From positions 930,001 to 994,000 of the forward strand of contig RCTD01000006.1 in the NCBI GenBank assembly GCA_014898415.1: a stretch of DNA of 64,000 nt, read 5' to 3'. The position numbers were made by a program, and so were the translations under genes. Below, piece after piece: positions 44,878 to 55,687 of this stretch. The DNA comes from Stromatinia cepivora. Taxonomy: Eukaryota > Ascomycota > Leotiomycetes > Helotiales > Sclerotiniaceae. Below the pieces are notes generated by a model that saw only the letters and a program-made list of their open reading frames with translations, searched no databases and was not told the DNA's origin. Every line of letters begins with the position of its first letter. Positions within the stretch are counted from its first letter, which is position 1.

Positions 44878-45604
44878 TTATGATTGACACGAGATATCTT
44901 TAAGAGGACTCGGTCTATTCGCATTCTGCACTCGTCTTCTCGCCTGGCGACGTCTCTCGTGTTTTGGTTCTCCCTTAATATCCAGTCCCATAACCCTTCG
45001 CACTGCGATATGTTTCGGTGCAGCAGGTGGATGTCTCCTTGCTGTCCACGGTACTATATCTACAAAGAACCGTCTCTGCCGCGGATCCAATATATCAATC
45101 CTAATGCATTTCTTTTCCGGATTTCCTTCCAGCTTTGCATACATGTATAGATAGTGACTGTCTTGCAAAATATAATATGATGCTAGGATTTTGAGTTTGG
45201 CGGATTGTCGTTTTGGTAGCTGTGAATGAATGATTGTTAGAATGATGCAGATTTGAAGAAGGTACTCTGCAAAGCAGTGGAGCGGGATACTCATATTGAA
45301 TGGTTTGAATACTAACCTTCTCCCCTACTAAATACCATATCGTCTTGCGAGTCGCATCATACCAATGATGATCGATTGTGCGAAACACAAATTTGAACAT
45401 CGTCTCTGCCGCAGCGCGATAGAATACATCTCTCGTAATCTTTCGTTGAATGTGAAGATTTGATAGCATCGACTCCAAAAATGTTGCCTTTTTTACCTCT
45501 TTCCAGTCTATATCGTTCAATCCCATTTCTCGCATTAACTCTCGACGGCAAGGCCATGACATGATTGAAGGAGCGCAAGCGTCTGGCGCAGCACAGCAGC
45601 ACAA
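44878..45604 (-). CDS. Unrecognised basic protein, two exons
   Basis: Exons 45317-45604 and 44878-45219 with a 97-nt intron (donor GTTAGT, CTAAC branch, acceptor TTCACAG). The join keeps frame and gives 209 residues. The N-terminus is MCCCAAPDACAPSIMSWPCRRELM; an alternative start is the Met at 45562. The middle has an alternating pattern (ASYYILQDSHYLYMYAKLEG, KKCIRIDIL, RRFFVDIVPW), as in a small beta-rich domain. The tail is very basic (HERRRQARRRVQNANR). I do not recognise a family. No signal peptide or membrane segment is seen. It is the first gene right of the transposon block. Confidence 0.6.
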
Positions 45605-46420
45605 AGCTGACTATCTCGTTGACTGTTAACTCTATTGCAGAATTTTAGTGAAGAATTGAGCGACGGAGAAGGCAGAATGAAATGAGTTATCTTAGTGGGA
45701 TGCGATGCGACGCGACGAATGGAATGGAATGGGCAATGTTAGCTGGCTGGTACTGTCGCTAGATATACGCCTGCGTTGGTACTATTGGCGTAATCAAGTT
45801 CTCTCGTTATCGTTCTCGTGCACGGGGTCGTATATGGACTTTGTTGTTATGCACGAGGTGGAGAAAGGATGTGAAGGGTAGATTAAGCTAAGCTAGGGTT
45901 CACGTGATCTGTTAAATTCACTCCTGCCTACAGAATTTCAATGAGATTGGAAAAGCATCGGAATTTGAAGATTCCGAACCCTAACCCACGGGCGATCATT
46001 TTCCGAAAAGGGTTTAGTGTAAAAAGAGTTACTTGAGTTTATACGGTATAGACCGCCTTAAGAGTGGAGTAAGAGTCTGGGCACCGAGTTTGTTTTAAAA
46101 ACGGGACAGCCCGGACAGCAATTCAATTGTGGATTCCGAGTCCGGCACCGTTTTCCGTGAATGCATGGGTTTGGTGGCAAATTATGAGCGTCCCAGTGAG
46201 CAAATCACCTTTAGAATTCTACCCCACCTTCAGCTCAATACACACTTTCCCTATTCTGGAATAAGCTTATTTGCTATTTCCTATTTCTGTAGTAGGGGTG
46301 GATTTCAAGGTGTATTGAATGAAGTATACGGTAGATTTCTCTGAGAATAATCTTCATTTCATTCTCACCTCCACCCTTCACCCTTATCGAGACTCCCTAT
46401 TCACTCACATATGGGAGAAC
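45605..46420. promoter_or_regulatory. Divergent intergenic region
   Basis: 816 bp between two genes that start outward. It holds both promoters and a possible in-frame upstream extension of the + gene (from 46319). No element identified with confidence. Confidence 0.35.
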
Positions 46421-48206
46421 ATGGCTTCTACTGCAAATATCCCTCCGAGTGCCAGCTCCGAAGACCAAAATGACTTTCCAAGCGGTTCATCTTGGGATCT
46501 TACCCATCTTCAAAAATTGAACTTTGCCCTTCAGCCTGAAATCCATTCATTTGAAGAATTATCTTTCGATAACGATATTGGCAATGAAGTAGAGGAGATT
46601 CTCAGACTACTGATTGATGGTTTCGGAGTTCCCGACTCCGATTGGCAATTGGATAATCCCTTTGATGAACTTGACAACATCCCACCAGACTTCCAATCCT
46701 TCTTCGGGCATCTTCAAAAAATGGTGCCGAAGGTCAGAGTGAAACATCAATCGCCAAACAAAGTCTACCTTCGATCAAATAAGACCCTACAACCAGTCGG
46801 CAGCTCGTCTGCTGCAGACCCAGCATCCAGTCCTCGACTTCCTGAAGACGTTGGAAGATCAAGGTTAGTCTATATCTGAATTGTATTCCTCATACTGCAA
46901 CGAACCTAACAGGGCTAGTCCTCGGCCAGAGGCTCGCTTTCCGACGGGCGATAGCCCTCACCCCGATACATCAACACCTAGATCGCTGAAATCAGCTGAC
47001 CCTGCCGAGTCAAGTCCTTCTGCAGAAATCTCGCAGTCTGGGAACTTGTTCGAGACTCCGATGAGCCCTCGCTCCGAGGTTCATTATGTTGCTGCTGCTA
47101 ATGCTACTACTGCTACTACTGCTACTACTGCTACTACTGATGCTGCCGATGCGGCCGATAATGCCAATACTGGCGCTATATCTACGCCATTACCCAAGAG
47201 ACAACGATCGAGTACGCCTGCCAGCCAAGATAGTCGAACTAGAACTCCATCAAATGAAGACTGGGATAAGGATGTCTACAGCGAGCGCCCAGAACTTCGA
47301 ACCTATATCCAAAACAATTCTCCCATTGTTACCCCAGCTTCTAAGAGATCGAGATTCAGCTCCCCAGCCAACACCAGTCCAAGTCTTCCAGCTAGACAAT
47401 TAATCACGAGAACCATAGATGCAACAACCACCACGCTTGTTCGGGATATTGGATCTAGTCAGACGGATTCAACGTACCAGAAATCAGAATCTCTTGGGCA
47501 GTTATCTGAAGAGGAAATGTCCGATGGAGACCGCCCTGAAAGTGTGGTAGCGCAGTTGGTTCACAGCATGCTGGAAGTCATTTGCAAGAAACATGGTAAA
47601 TGCAACGGATATAAGTTTAAGGTTGCCGAACCACAGAGACTGTGCATACCGATAGAGGGTCAAATGTGCTTCACCACTCCGGACAAGCTTGTTAGTATGC
47701 TTTATCTCGATAGCGGCCGGGCAAAGCAGGATAGTGTTGTTGATCAGGAGGTATGTCATCTGGGATCTGTGTTTCGAGTTAGACTAATATGGTATCTCTC
47801 CTCCCTAGTGCAAGCGATTGAAAATGAATGTGACAGAGCAGGGGAAGTTTGCCCAGGAGGTAGCTCATCTACTTGGCCGTGGAAATGAGATGAAAGCGTG
47901 GAACGCTGCCGATCATTATGATGTAGGTAACGCTGATGTTGCTCGTGAAAATTTGCTCAAACTTACCTCCAGGTTTTTCTGATTTCCGTTCACAATACGA
48001 AGATATACATCTCCAAATACAAGTTACAGAACAAGTATCTCGTGAGATTGAATACAAAGTTGCCGTCGGAAGGCAAGAAACCGAAAGAAATTGTACACCG
48101 ATATGGCCCCGCTGATCTTCTGCATTCGAGTGGAAGAATCACAGCTATTACAATCATTTATCGATTGTTGAACGATCGAGCAATGTCAATAATGTTGAAA
48201 CGTTGA
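46421..48206 (+). CDS. Unrecognised Ser/Pro-rich nuclear-type protein, four exons
   Basis: Exons 46421-46863, 46913-47750, 47809-47922 and 47973-48206 (introns 49, 58 and 50 nt). They join in frame to 542 residues. The N-terminal half is disordered and Ser/Pro-rich with several SP and TP sites (TPMSPRSE, RTRTPSNED, SPIVTPASKRSRFSSP), suggesting phosphorylation, and basic patches (PKRQR, SKRSR) that could be nuclear localisation signals. An Ala/Thr repeat from a trinucleotide tract lies at about 47090-47160. The C-terminal 200 residues are conserved-looking and folded (VVAQLVHSMLEVICKKHGKCN, LLGRGNEMKAWNAADHYDVVFLISVHNTKIYISKYKL...), but I do not recognise the domain. The start MASTANIPP was chosen for context. 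Confidence 0.7.
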
Positions 48207-49181
48207 TATCGAACTTCCAATGTATTGTGATACGTGGGCCTGATCGATATACAGATAACCGTGCGCCTGTTAGAAGTGGTTAGGGAACTCTGAATGAAGG
48301 GGGTGAATAATAGAAGCTTCTATTGTGAGGGGTTCGGATGTGAGGATCGTTATGTAGTTAGTTCATAGTCGTATTATCATATGATCCTCCGTAGATAAAT
48401 AATAAGGAGAGGATTTCGCCTTCTTTTTTTTTTCGAATAATCAATCGTTTCTCTTTAATCTTTTTATATACCATTTAAGTATAATCTAATATATTATTAA
48501 TTCAATTAGTTCTATTATCTGAATTCCTTACAATGTGATCTAATCGGTTCCTTTCCTTAATCCCCCTCGCAGCGTGCTATCGGGACGCACATATCTCGAC
48601 CCTCCAATTTCACACTATTTCATCGGACCCAAGTCACCCAGTTAACTACGGAGGTCGCAGGTGTAGGAAAATCCGATGCAGAGGTGGGCAGGCAGGTACA
48701 AATGCTTACGGATGTACTCAACTGTGGCGTCTCCAGCAATCTATCCTTGCCGGGTTGACCTGTGTTGCTAGGGACATAGGACATCTACGCATTGGCTCAC
48801 GACAGGTTTAGAAGACGTAAGAAAATAGATGCTTTGTTTCTATATACATATCGATAGTCTACCTCATTCTATCTAATTAGAAAAAGCTGGACGAGTTTCT
48901 TTCCCTCCGAAGCACTTATCAAAATATGTATCCCCCACAGTGTTTGACCTTAGAGATTGTTTGTTTTTCGTCGAAGGACAACTTTTTTGGTGGAGGGGAA
49001 GATCCCTTGCTACCATACGATCGATTTGTGAATGTAGTTCGTAACTGCGGAAGAAGATTGTCAGTGGTGGATACTTTCAAGTAGCTCCGATTAACCAGCC
49101 TCCCCCGGGACTCTCTTCGTTACTAGGAAGTGTAGTAATGGCGCGACTCAAAGAGAGAAGTACCGTATAAACTCACTTACG
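48207..49181. other. Intergenic, nothing recognised
   Basis: About 975 bp. A+T-rich patch at 48420-48540, otherwise mixed sequence without a gene. Confidence 0.4.
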
Positions 49182-49318
49182 CCAGAACACACTAAGTCTA
49201 TTTCAATCCCTAGCTTTTCCGGGGCCGAAGCAAAAGTGGATTAAAAAATATCCATTTCTATTGATTCTTCCAATCAAATTGAAATAACTTTATTTGAAAT
49301 AGGCTTAGTGTGTTCTGG
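49182..49318. mobile_element. 137-bp MITE-like inverted-repeat element
   Basis: A 24-bp terminal inverted repeat bounds the element: CCAGAACACACTAAG plus TCTATTTCA on the left and its reverse complement, with one difference, on the right. The 89-bp interior is non-coding. Flanks read TTACG and TTTAT; a TTA duplication is possible if one or two bases lie between flank and repeat, but it is not certain. The size and symmetry fit a miniature inverted-repeat element; a fold-back structure in RNA would be an alternative. Confidence 0.55.
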
Positions 49319-51096
49319 TTTATATTGCCAGGCGGAGAGCTGATGCAAATTAAAGACAGGAAATCGGGCGCAACGGCTGCCTCTCCATAGGTGGGGAGAA
49401 GTCTATTGGCGGAGCTGGGCGGAGCTGGTTGAGCAGAACAAATGAGTCATTGTTGTCGCTCAGAAACAACCTGAGATGGTGTCTGATTTCTTGTTTAAAA
49501 TTAGAGAGGTAAACATGCGATACTGACCGAACAGACCCTAGTGCATTTAGGCTGCAATGCCTTGTAGAATGTCTTCAGGCTGAAAGTGCAGCCTTTGCAC
49601 CAAGTTTCGGTCGCAACAAGGTCCAGAAATTTAACTAGAAGAACATATACACTTCAAATATTCCTAGTGCCTATGCGGCTCAAAAAGGGGGGTCATGCGC
49701 CTGGACCGCCGTTGCCTAGACAATGACGAGGCTTCGGATCCATACTTTCCATTCCACATCTACGAGATGTCGTTACGACGGGACTTAGATTTCGCGCGTC
49801 CAGAGCGCGCCCAGAGCAGTTGCTTCAAGAAGAGCGGCGAAATCGACAGGAAGCCGACGAGAGTGTGAGGGTTAGAACCCATGTATTGATTGGTGTATAG
49901 ATTTTTGTATATGGAATCATCGAAAGGGTTTGAGAATGAGATAAGTTATCCGTCCTGCAATAGGAAGATAACAAATCAGCTAATAACATAACCACGTGAC
50001 GATTACGTGATTTGATAGTCTGGGTAGTGATATTAAAGAAATCGATTAAATAAATCAAAATTATAGTATAGATAAGTAAAGGAGACATCCCGTTTATTCT
50101 GCTATATATAAGTTTTAGATCAGTAGATTAATAATTGAATGGGTGATCAGTGAATCCCTGCTGTTGTATGTTTTTTTTTTTTGGTTCATAACTCCATGCG
50201 ATATCGAAAAACCAAACATTCTGGTTTTGCCATATCAAGGTTATGAATTGAGACGAGGATGGCACCCGTGTGTGGCGAGACTGCTCTTGAAACCCGGACC
50301 TATGGTTCCTTTACCCTACAATCGACAGCCTGAGATCGAGCAATCTCTTTAATTGAGGGCGCCTCGGGATACTGGCTCCAAATCTCATTGATTCCAACCC
50401 AACATAAGCCGCGTCACAAAGGACCAGCATTATCTAATTTGGTTGGTCAGATCTATATGCAGAGCTATTGGTTTATAAAGACAATTCATATCGTCTAGCG
50501 TGGTTAAGTCGTGTCATCAATTTTCAGTCGACATGCGTGGCCGCACGTCAATACAGCTTGGCAGGGATAATCACTAGCTGCTGTGGCTCCAACGAACGGA
50601 GTGGGGAAATCTGCATGTCCGAATTCGAAGGATACACGTCTACCAACCGAGATCCTCGATTCATCCCGGGGCTACGTTTGTGAAATTCCGCCTGGTTTTG
50701 TGTCAAGTTATATGCGATGAAGTGAGCGAAGAGGTTTGGTGGAGAACCGAAAATAAGGAGAGGTTTGACAACACTCAACGCGCTAAATTTTAGCGAGCAC
50801 TCAGCTTGTACGCTCTGGAACTACTTGGATGGTTTGTCTACCCCTCGTTCGAACGCTTTGTTGCCTCGTTGTTAATTCTGACGATTCAAATACTATTGGG
50901 CCAAGTATTTCGTGTAGATCAATTTCTTTCTGTAGGTTGAGATCTGGATTGGGAGACAAGTACTCCAGAATGCAAAGATATATGGAGTCTAATCAGCTCT
51001 TAATTTTTCTCCATTTTTGTTCTCATTTTCATTCTTCCTTTTATCTCCATTAATCACCTTTTTTTCCCCTCGTCGCTGCATTCAACCACATTCACC
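49319..51096. other. Intergenic, possibly with decayed coding patches
   Basis: About 1.8 kb. A relatively GC-rich open stretch at 49695-49868 (57 codons, starting MRLDRRCLDNDEASDPYF) has protein-like composition but no recognised motif or partner exon. The last 150 bp is a pyrimidine-rich leader before the next gene. Confidence 0.35.
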
Positions 51097-52692
51097 ATGA
51101 AGATGACGGAAGTTCAAACGTCTGCCTCTACGGCTTCAATTCCTCGCAGGACGAGGGATGTGAAAGTAGATAGAAATGGCGTCACATGCTACGACGAAGA
51201 AATAACCAAGATCGTCGACTACACATACGACTTTGAGATTACCTCTCCTCAAGCATGGACGCGTGCAACTTCAGCCTTACTTGATGCTATCGGAGCTGGT
51301 CTCGAAAGCATCACCACAAGTTCCGAACTCTCTCAACTTGTTGGACCTACTTTCCCTTCTCCAGATACTATTCCAAATGGCTTCAAGCTACCTGGAACGA
51401 ATTATCAGCTTGATATGGTGAAGGGTGCTTTTGATATGGGAGCCATGGTTAGATATCTCAATCATAATGATGCCTTTTTAGGCGCAGAATGGACTCATCC
51501 ATCCGGTACGATGCCAGCCTTTTTATTTATGCACCGAATAATTTTCTAACACTCTATAACTTCTTCAGACAACCTCGGAGCCATCCTATCAGCAGCCGAC
51601 GTTCTCAGCCGTGTAGCCACTTCCAAAGACGACCAGGATTCCATCCTCACCATGCGCCACGTCCTTAGTGCTCTCATCAAAGCCTATGAAATTCAAGGCT
51701 GTTTTCAAGGCAAAAATGCCTTCAACAAAGCCGGTCTCGACGACATTATCCTCGTTAAAGTAGCTTCTACAGCCGTCGTATCCTGGCTCATGGGTCTTCC
51801 CAAAGAACAAGCCAAAGCTGCCGTCTCCCACGCTTGGATCGATGGTAACCCTCTTCGTGCATATCGTCAAGCGCCCAATGTTGGGCCCAGAAAAAATTGG
51901 GCAGCGGGTGACGCATGTATGCGAGCTGTCCAGTTGGCGCTCATGGCGAAGACTGGACAACCCGGTGTGAAAACCGCATTGAGTGCTCCACGATCGGGTT
52001 TCTATGATGTGCTTTTCAGAGGTAATACATTTGATCTTCCACGACCATTTGGCACCTCCGTGATCGAAAATGTATTTTTCAAAGTCTACACGGCTGAAAG
52101 TCACGGCATGACTGCACTCGAAGCCGCACTATCAATCTGCACGGAATTAAAAGAGAAGAAATTATCCACGAGCGATATCAAGAGTATCCAGGTGCGCACC
52201 CAGGAAGCAGCAATGGTTATCATGAATAAACAAGGAGCGCTTCAATCACCCTCCGATCGCGACCACAGCCTCGGATACATGATCGCCATTACCCTTCTCA
52301 AGAACTCTTTACCCGAAGCAGAAGATTATCAAAACTCCAGTTCCTGGTCTAAAGATCCTCGTGTAGAGGAATTGAGAGATAAAATCTCTATCAAAGAGGA
52401 TCCAGAATTTACGCAAGACTTCCACAATCAAGATCTGCGCAGTCTAGCCAACGCGATCAAAGTTACTCTAAACGACGACACAGAATTAGAAGAAATAGTG
52501 ATCCATTTCCCCCAAGGCCACGCGAGAAGAAAAGAAAGTCTAGAATTGGTCGAGCAGAAAGCGAGGAGGAATTTCGCACTAAAATTGAGTGAGGGGAGAA
52601 TCGATATGATTTTGGAAAAAACGAAGAGTATGGAGTTTTTTGGCATGTCGGTTTGTGAGTTTGTGGATTTGTTCGTGCCGGATAAGGAATGA
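51097..52692 (+). CDS. MmgE/PrpD family protein, probable 2-methylcitrate dehydratase
   Basis: Two exons, 51097-51505 and 51569-52692, with a 63-nt intron; 510 residues. PrpD dehydrates 2-methylcitrate in propionyl-CoA detoxification. Diagnostic segments are DYTYDFEITS, LLDAIGAGLES, the substrate-site phrase [28 protein letters not shown] (shown here in part), AGLDD, VSHAWIDGNPLRAYRQ, GPRKNWAAGDA and RSGFYDVLF with ENVFFKVY. Length and motif order are complete, so the enzyme is probably functional. I see no strong mitochondrial presequence, whereas the fungal methylcitrate cycle is mitochondrial. A cytosolic paralogue or a different MmgE-type dehydratase (for example itaconate- or cis-aconitate-related) cannot be excluded. 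No methylcitrate synthase or lyase gene is nearby. Confidence 0.85.
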
Positions 52693-54010
52693 AAGCTTTC
52701 TGGCGGGGATTTGATGGGTGTTCGGTTTATGGATAGATTGGTTGGGATGGCGAGGTGGCAATTATATTTGGTTTTGGGGTAGGTTTAGGAGCGATTAGTA
52801 TATATGCAGATTATACGGTCCGAATGAGATAATGAGAAGGTATCGGACTGGACCCAATAATGGATTTGTTTAATATGCTGAACTCGTCTTGTGTATTTAT
52901 CTTGATTGGAAGAGTGAATGGGGGTAAAGAATTAAATAAAGCTGGAACATTGAATAGTCGCGTAACGTTGAATGAATTTGGAGCACCATGTAGTCATACC
53001 CATTGGAATGCACTTAGAAGATCTACCATGCTTTGATCATGAAATGCTCTTAATTGTGGTACTGCGGAGTACTACTCCGCATTATTGTGTACCCTACACC
53101 AACGGATTGAAACTTTTTTCTCGCAGAAATCACACCTGTGTATGCTAATTGAGCAGACATACGTAGTATGCGAGGACATGGTTGAAAATGTAATATCCCT
53201 CTTCTGTTTATGCATTACTCACCCACGTATAGTAAATCCTCTCATTACATATTAAACTCCATGAACGCCCTTTTCAAATATATCCCACTCTTTTCCACCC
53301 CGAATTCATTGCTTCCATATTCTCATCATTCCCATCCTCATAATCTGGACTCCTTTCCCTTTTCTTCTCCTTTGCCTGTACCGCATGAGGCTTCAGCGTA
53401 TCTTTCTCATTAATTCCTTCAGATGTAAACACATTCATCATCTCCTTCAAAAGAACATCAATATAAACCTCAAATAGACGAATTAATTCATCTGTATGTC
53501 CCAGCCAAATCCATCTTGAATATAGAAGTGTATGATGAAGTCTTTGGTCTTCTGAAAGGTCTCGCCAAATCTGGTGAAGAATACCCACAAGACCCAAAGC
53601 TGACCCTCTCTATCAAAAGTTTCTCTCCTCATTTTTGCCATTGGTATAATATAGATTTCTATTCCAGCAATTCTTTCTGATTCCTATCGCCATCACACGG
53701 CCATGAGTGAAAGTTCAAAGCTTTCACCATCTCTAGGCCTATCTTTGGACCTACATTGGGTAGCAATGATCCGCTGCCTTGCCGCATCGCCGCCACATGA
53801 GTCAAGACTATATTACTTGAGCACATGAGTCTATGGTTCAATTAGCTTGAATTGCAAATTTCCTCCATATAGTGATTGTCAGTGCCTATACTAGCTTGCA
53901 CAATTAACTTTCAGGATTGATAAAGGAAGAAATTTCCCAAATTAACTTCTTTTCCTACAATTTTGAGTCAGATCCTGCCGTCGCACTTAACAGCTCATTC
54001 CAATAATACA
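52693..54010. other. Intergenic with uncertain minus-strand frame
   Basis: About 1.3 kb. A frame at 53274-53597 (-) ends in an acidic/basic tail (KEKKRERSPDYEDGNDEN) and could be the last exon of a real or decayed gene, but no upstream exon or family match is evident. A 19-bp near-perfect palindrome lies at 53063-53081. Confidence 0.35.
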
Positions 54011-55012
54011 ATGCCCTCTAGAGAAAGAAGACCGCGTCTTGACGGTTGGGGTAAGTTTACTCGATGTTAATGTTAATCCCGAAGTGAATGCTAATAACCA
54101 ATTTTAGGAAGATTCAAGGTAGCGATCATTACGTTTGCGTTATATGCTTTGGCATTTCCCATTTTACTTTTTCATAGTACGTCTATCACGCGCGACAAAA
54201 TAAAGCTTTAATGTTATTGCTGTAGTTTTACTGCTAATTGGATGTGCAACCGACTCACTTGGCATGGACAATATATACGTTTCCTCACTTTCCGGAACTG
54301 GGATCGGATTCTCCTACACCTGTAAGCGACCATTTTCTTCCTTCTCACCTGCTACGTACCTCCCACTTTTCACTCCCCATTTCCTACTAACGTTAACACA
54401 CCCAGCCATTTGCGCGCCATCCCCGAGTGGACGCACCTGCGGACCCAGCGTCGGAAAATCCCGCTCCTCCTATCCACAATCTACAATCTCACCACTCCCC
54501 AATCAACCCTCCAATACGCCCTCGATCTGCAAACAAGCATTTCCTTCGTCATCCCCGCCATGTTAGCCCTTATTTCCCTCTTCGCCCTCATTTCCCTCAT
54601 TACCGCCCGCGGCATCATAAGACATAACGGAACCATCTCTCATTTCCACATAAAATTCCTATTCTGGTCTTCAGCTGCTTCGGCTTTTGCTGCTGCGTAT
54701 GCTCTTACATCTACCGGTGTTGTGTTAGCAGTACAATCTAGATCTTCGGCAGGGGTGAACTCAGGGATAGATGTTGAGCCCGGAAAGGTTATGTTCGCGC
54801 TTCAGTGGATGGCGTGGGTATTTACGATGATGGCAGCGAGTATGAGTGGGAGTATCACAAAAACCTTTTTGGAAGGGGCATCCACGAGAAGGAGGAGGAA
54901 TAGTAGTAGTCGGAGTCTGTATGAGAGGGCTCCAAATATGGTGAGACATAATGTGCCGCCTTATCCGAGAGATCCTTTGCCCAGACCACCAAGCTTGATT
55001 TCTCCTATTTGA
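54011..55012 (+). CDS. SUR7/PalI-like four-helix membrane protein
   Basis: Four exons: 54011-54050, 54108-54176, 54226-54355 and 54406-55012 (introns 57, 49 and 50 nt); 281 residues. A short basic N-terminus (MPSRERRPRLDGWGRFK) precedes helix 1 (VAIITFALYALAFPILLFHILLLIGCA). An extracellular loop comes next. Helices 2-4 follow at SFVIPAMLALISLFALISLI, FLFWSSAASAFAAAYALT and FALQWMAWVFTMMAASMSG. A cytosolic tail ends YPRDPLPRPPSLISPI. Topology, the 'LIGCATDSLGMDNIYV' loop start and tail fit the SUR7/PalI family, which sits in cortical plasma-membrane domains or in pH signalling. The third donor (GTACCT at 54356) was chosen because the stronger-looking GTAAGC at 54322 puts the helices out of frame. 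Confidence 0.7.
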
Positions 55013-55687
55013 GATTTGAGGGAAAGGGGGTTGGTCGGGGGGTTTTTATTGTATTCGATTTGGGTTTGAGAATAGGATGGTGGGTTAAGGTTGCGGTGGC
55101 AATACTAGCAACAGACATTGACGATAGGGTCGCTCAATGTTTAGGGTTAACTCTGATAACGAAGTATGCATAGGATAATGACACTTCATCATTTAAGACC
55201 AATAGAACCATAGTTATTTTTATTTTTTGATGATATTATTATTACTAAACTAAAAAACTTAATCAAAATGTATAAACAAATCGTGCTATAGTATTCATAA
55301 AAGTATTCTCTTGATATAAATTAAGTTCTTGCTTATAGACAGCGAATGAAGAGTGCATTGTTGATGCTGTTGTTGTATAATTGAAATTGTAATTATAATC
55401 TTTGATTATTTCTGTGGCTGTTGATATTAGACTCATATCTATAATACAAAGGTGCTAAGATATTTGATATAGATAGGATTAGTTCCTGTATTAGATAGTA
55501 CAAGATGGCCATGTTGGTATTTGAGATACTGTAAATTTTTGTATCTAATAATTGCAATCGTAGCACGTGAATGCATACAACTACAGCGGTGCAAAGATAA
55601 GTAGATTTAATTGGTGATAGATAACTCCAAAGAGAAAAATAGTACATATATATAATCCCCCAAAGCATAGTAACTACTCATCCCCAT
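55013..55687. other. Convergent intergenic region, nothing recognised
   Basis: 675 bp between two gene ends, A+T-rich from 55210 on. No gene or repeat recognised. Confidence 0.4.

Noticed and set aside
47086..47403. Plus-strand Leu/Met-rich frame resembling a membrane protein
   Set aside because: Produced by the trinucleotide repeat in another frame of a well-supported exon.
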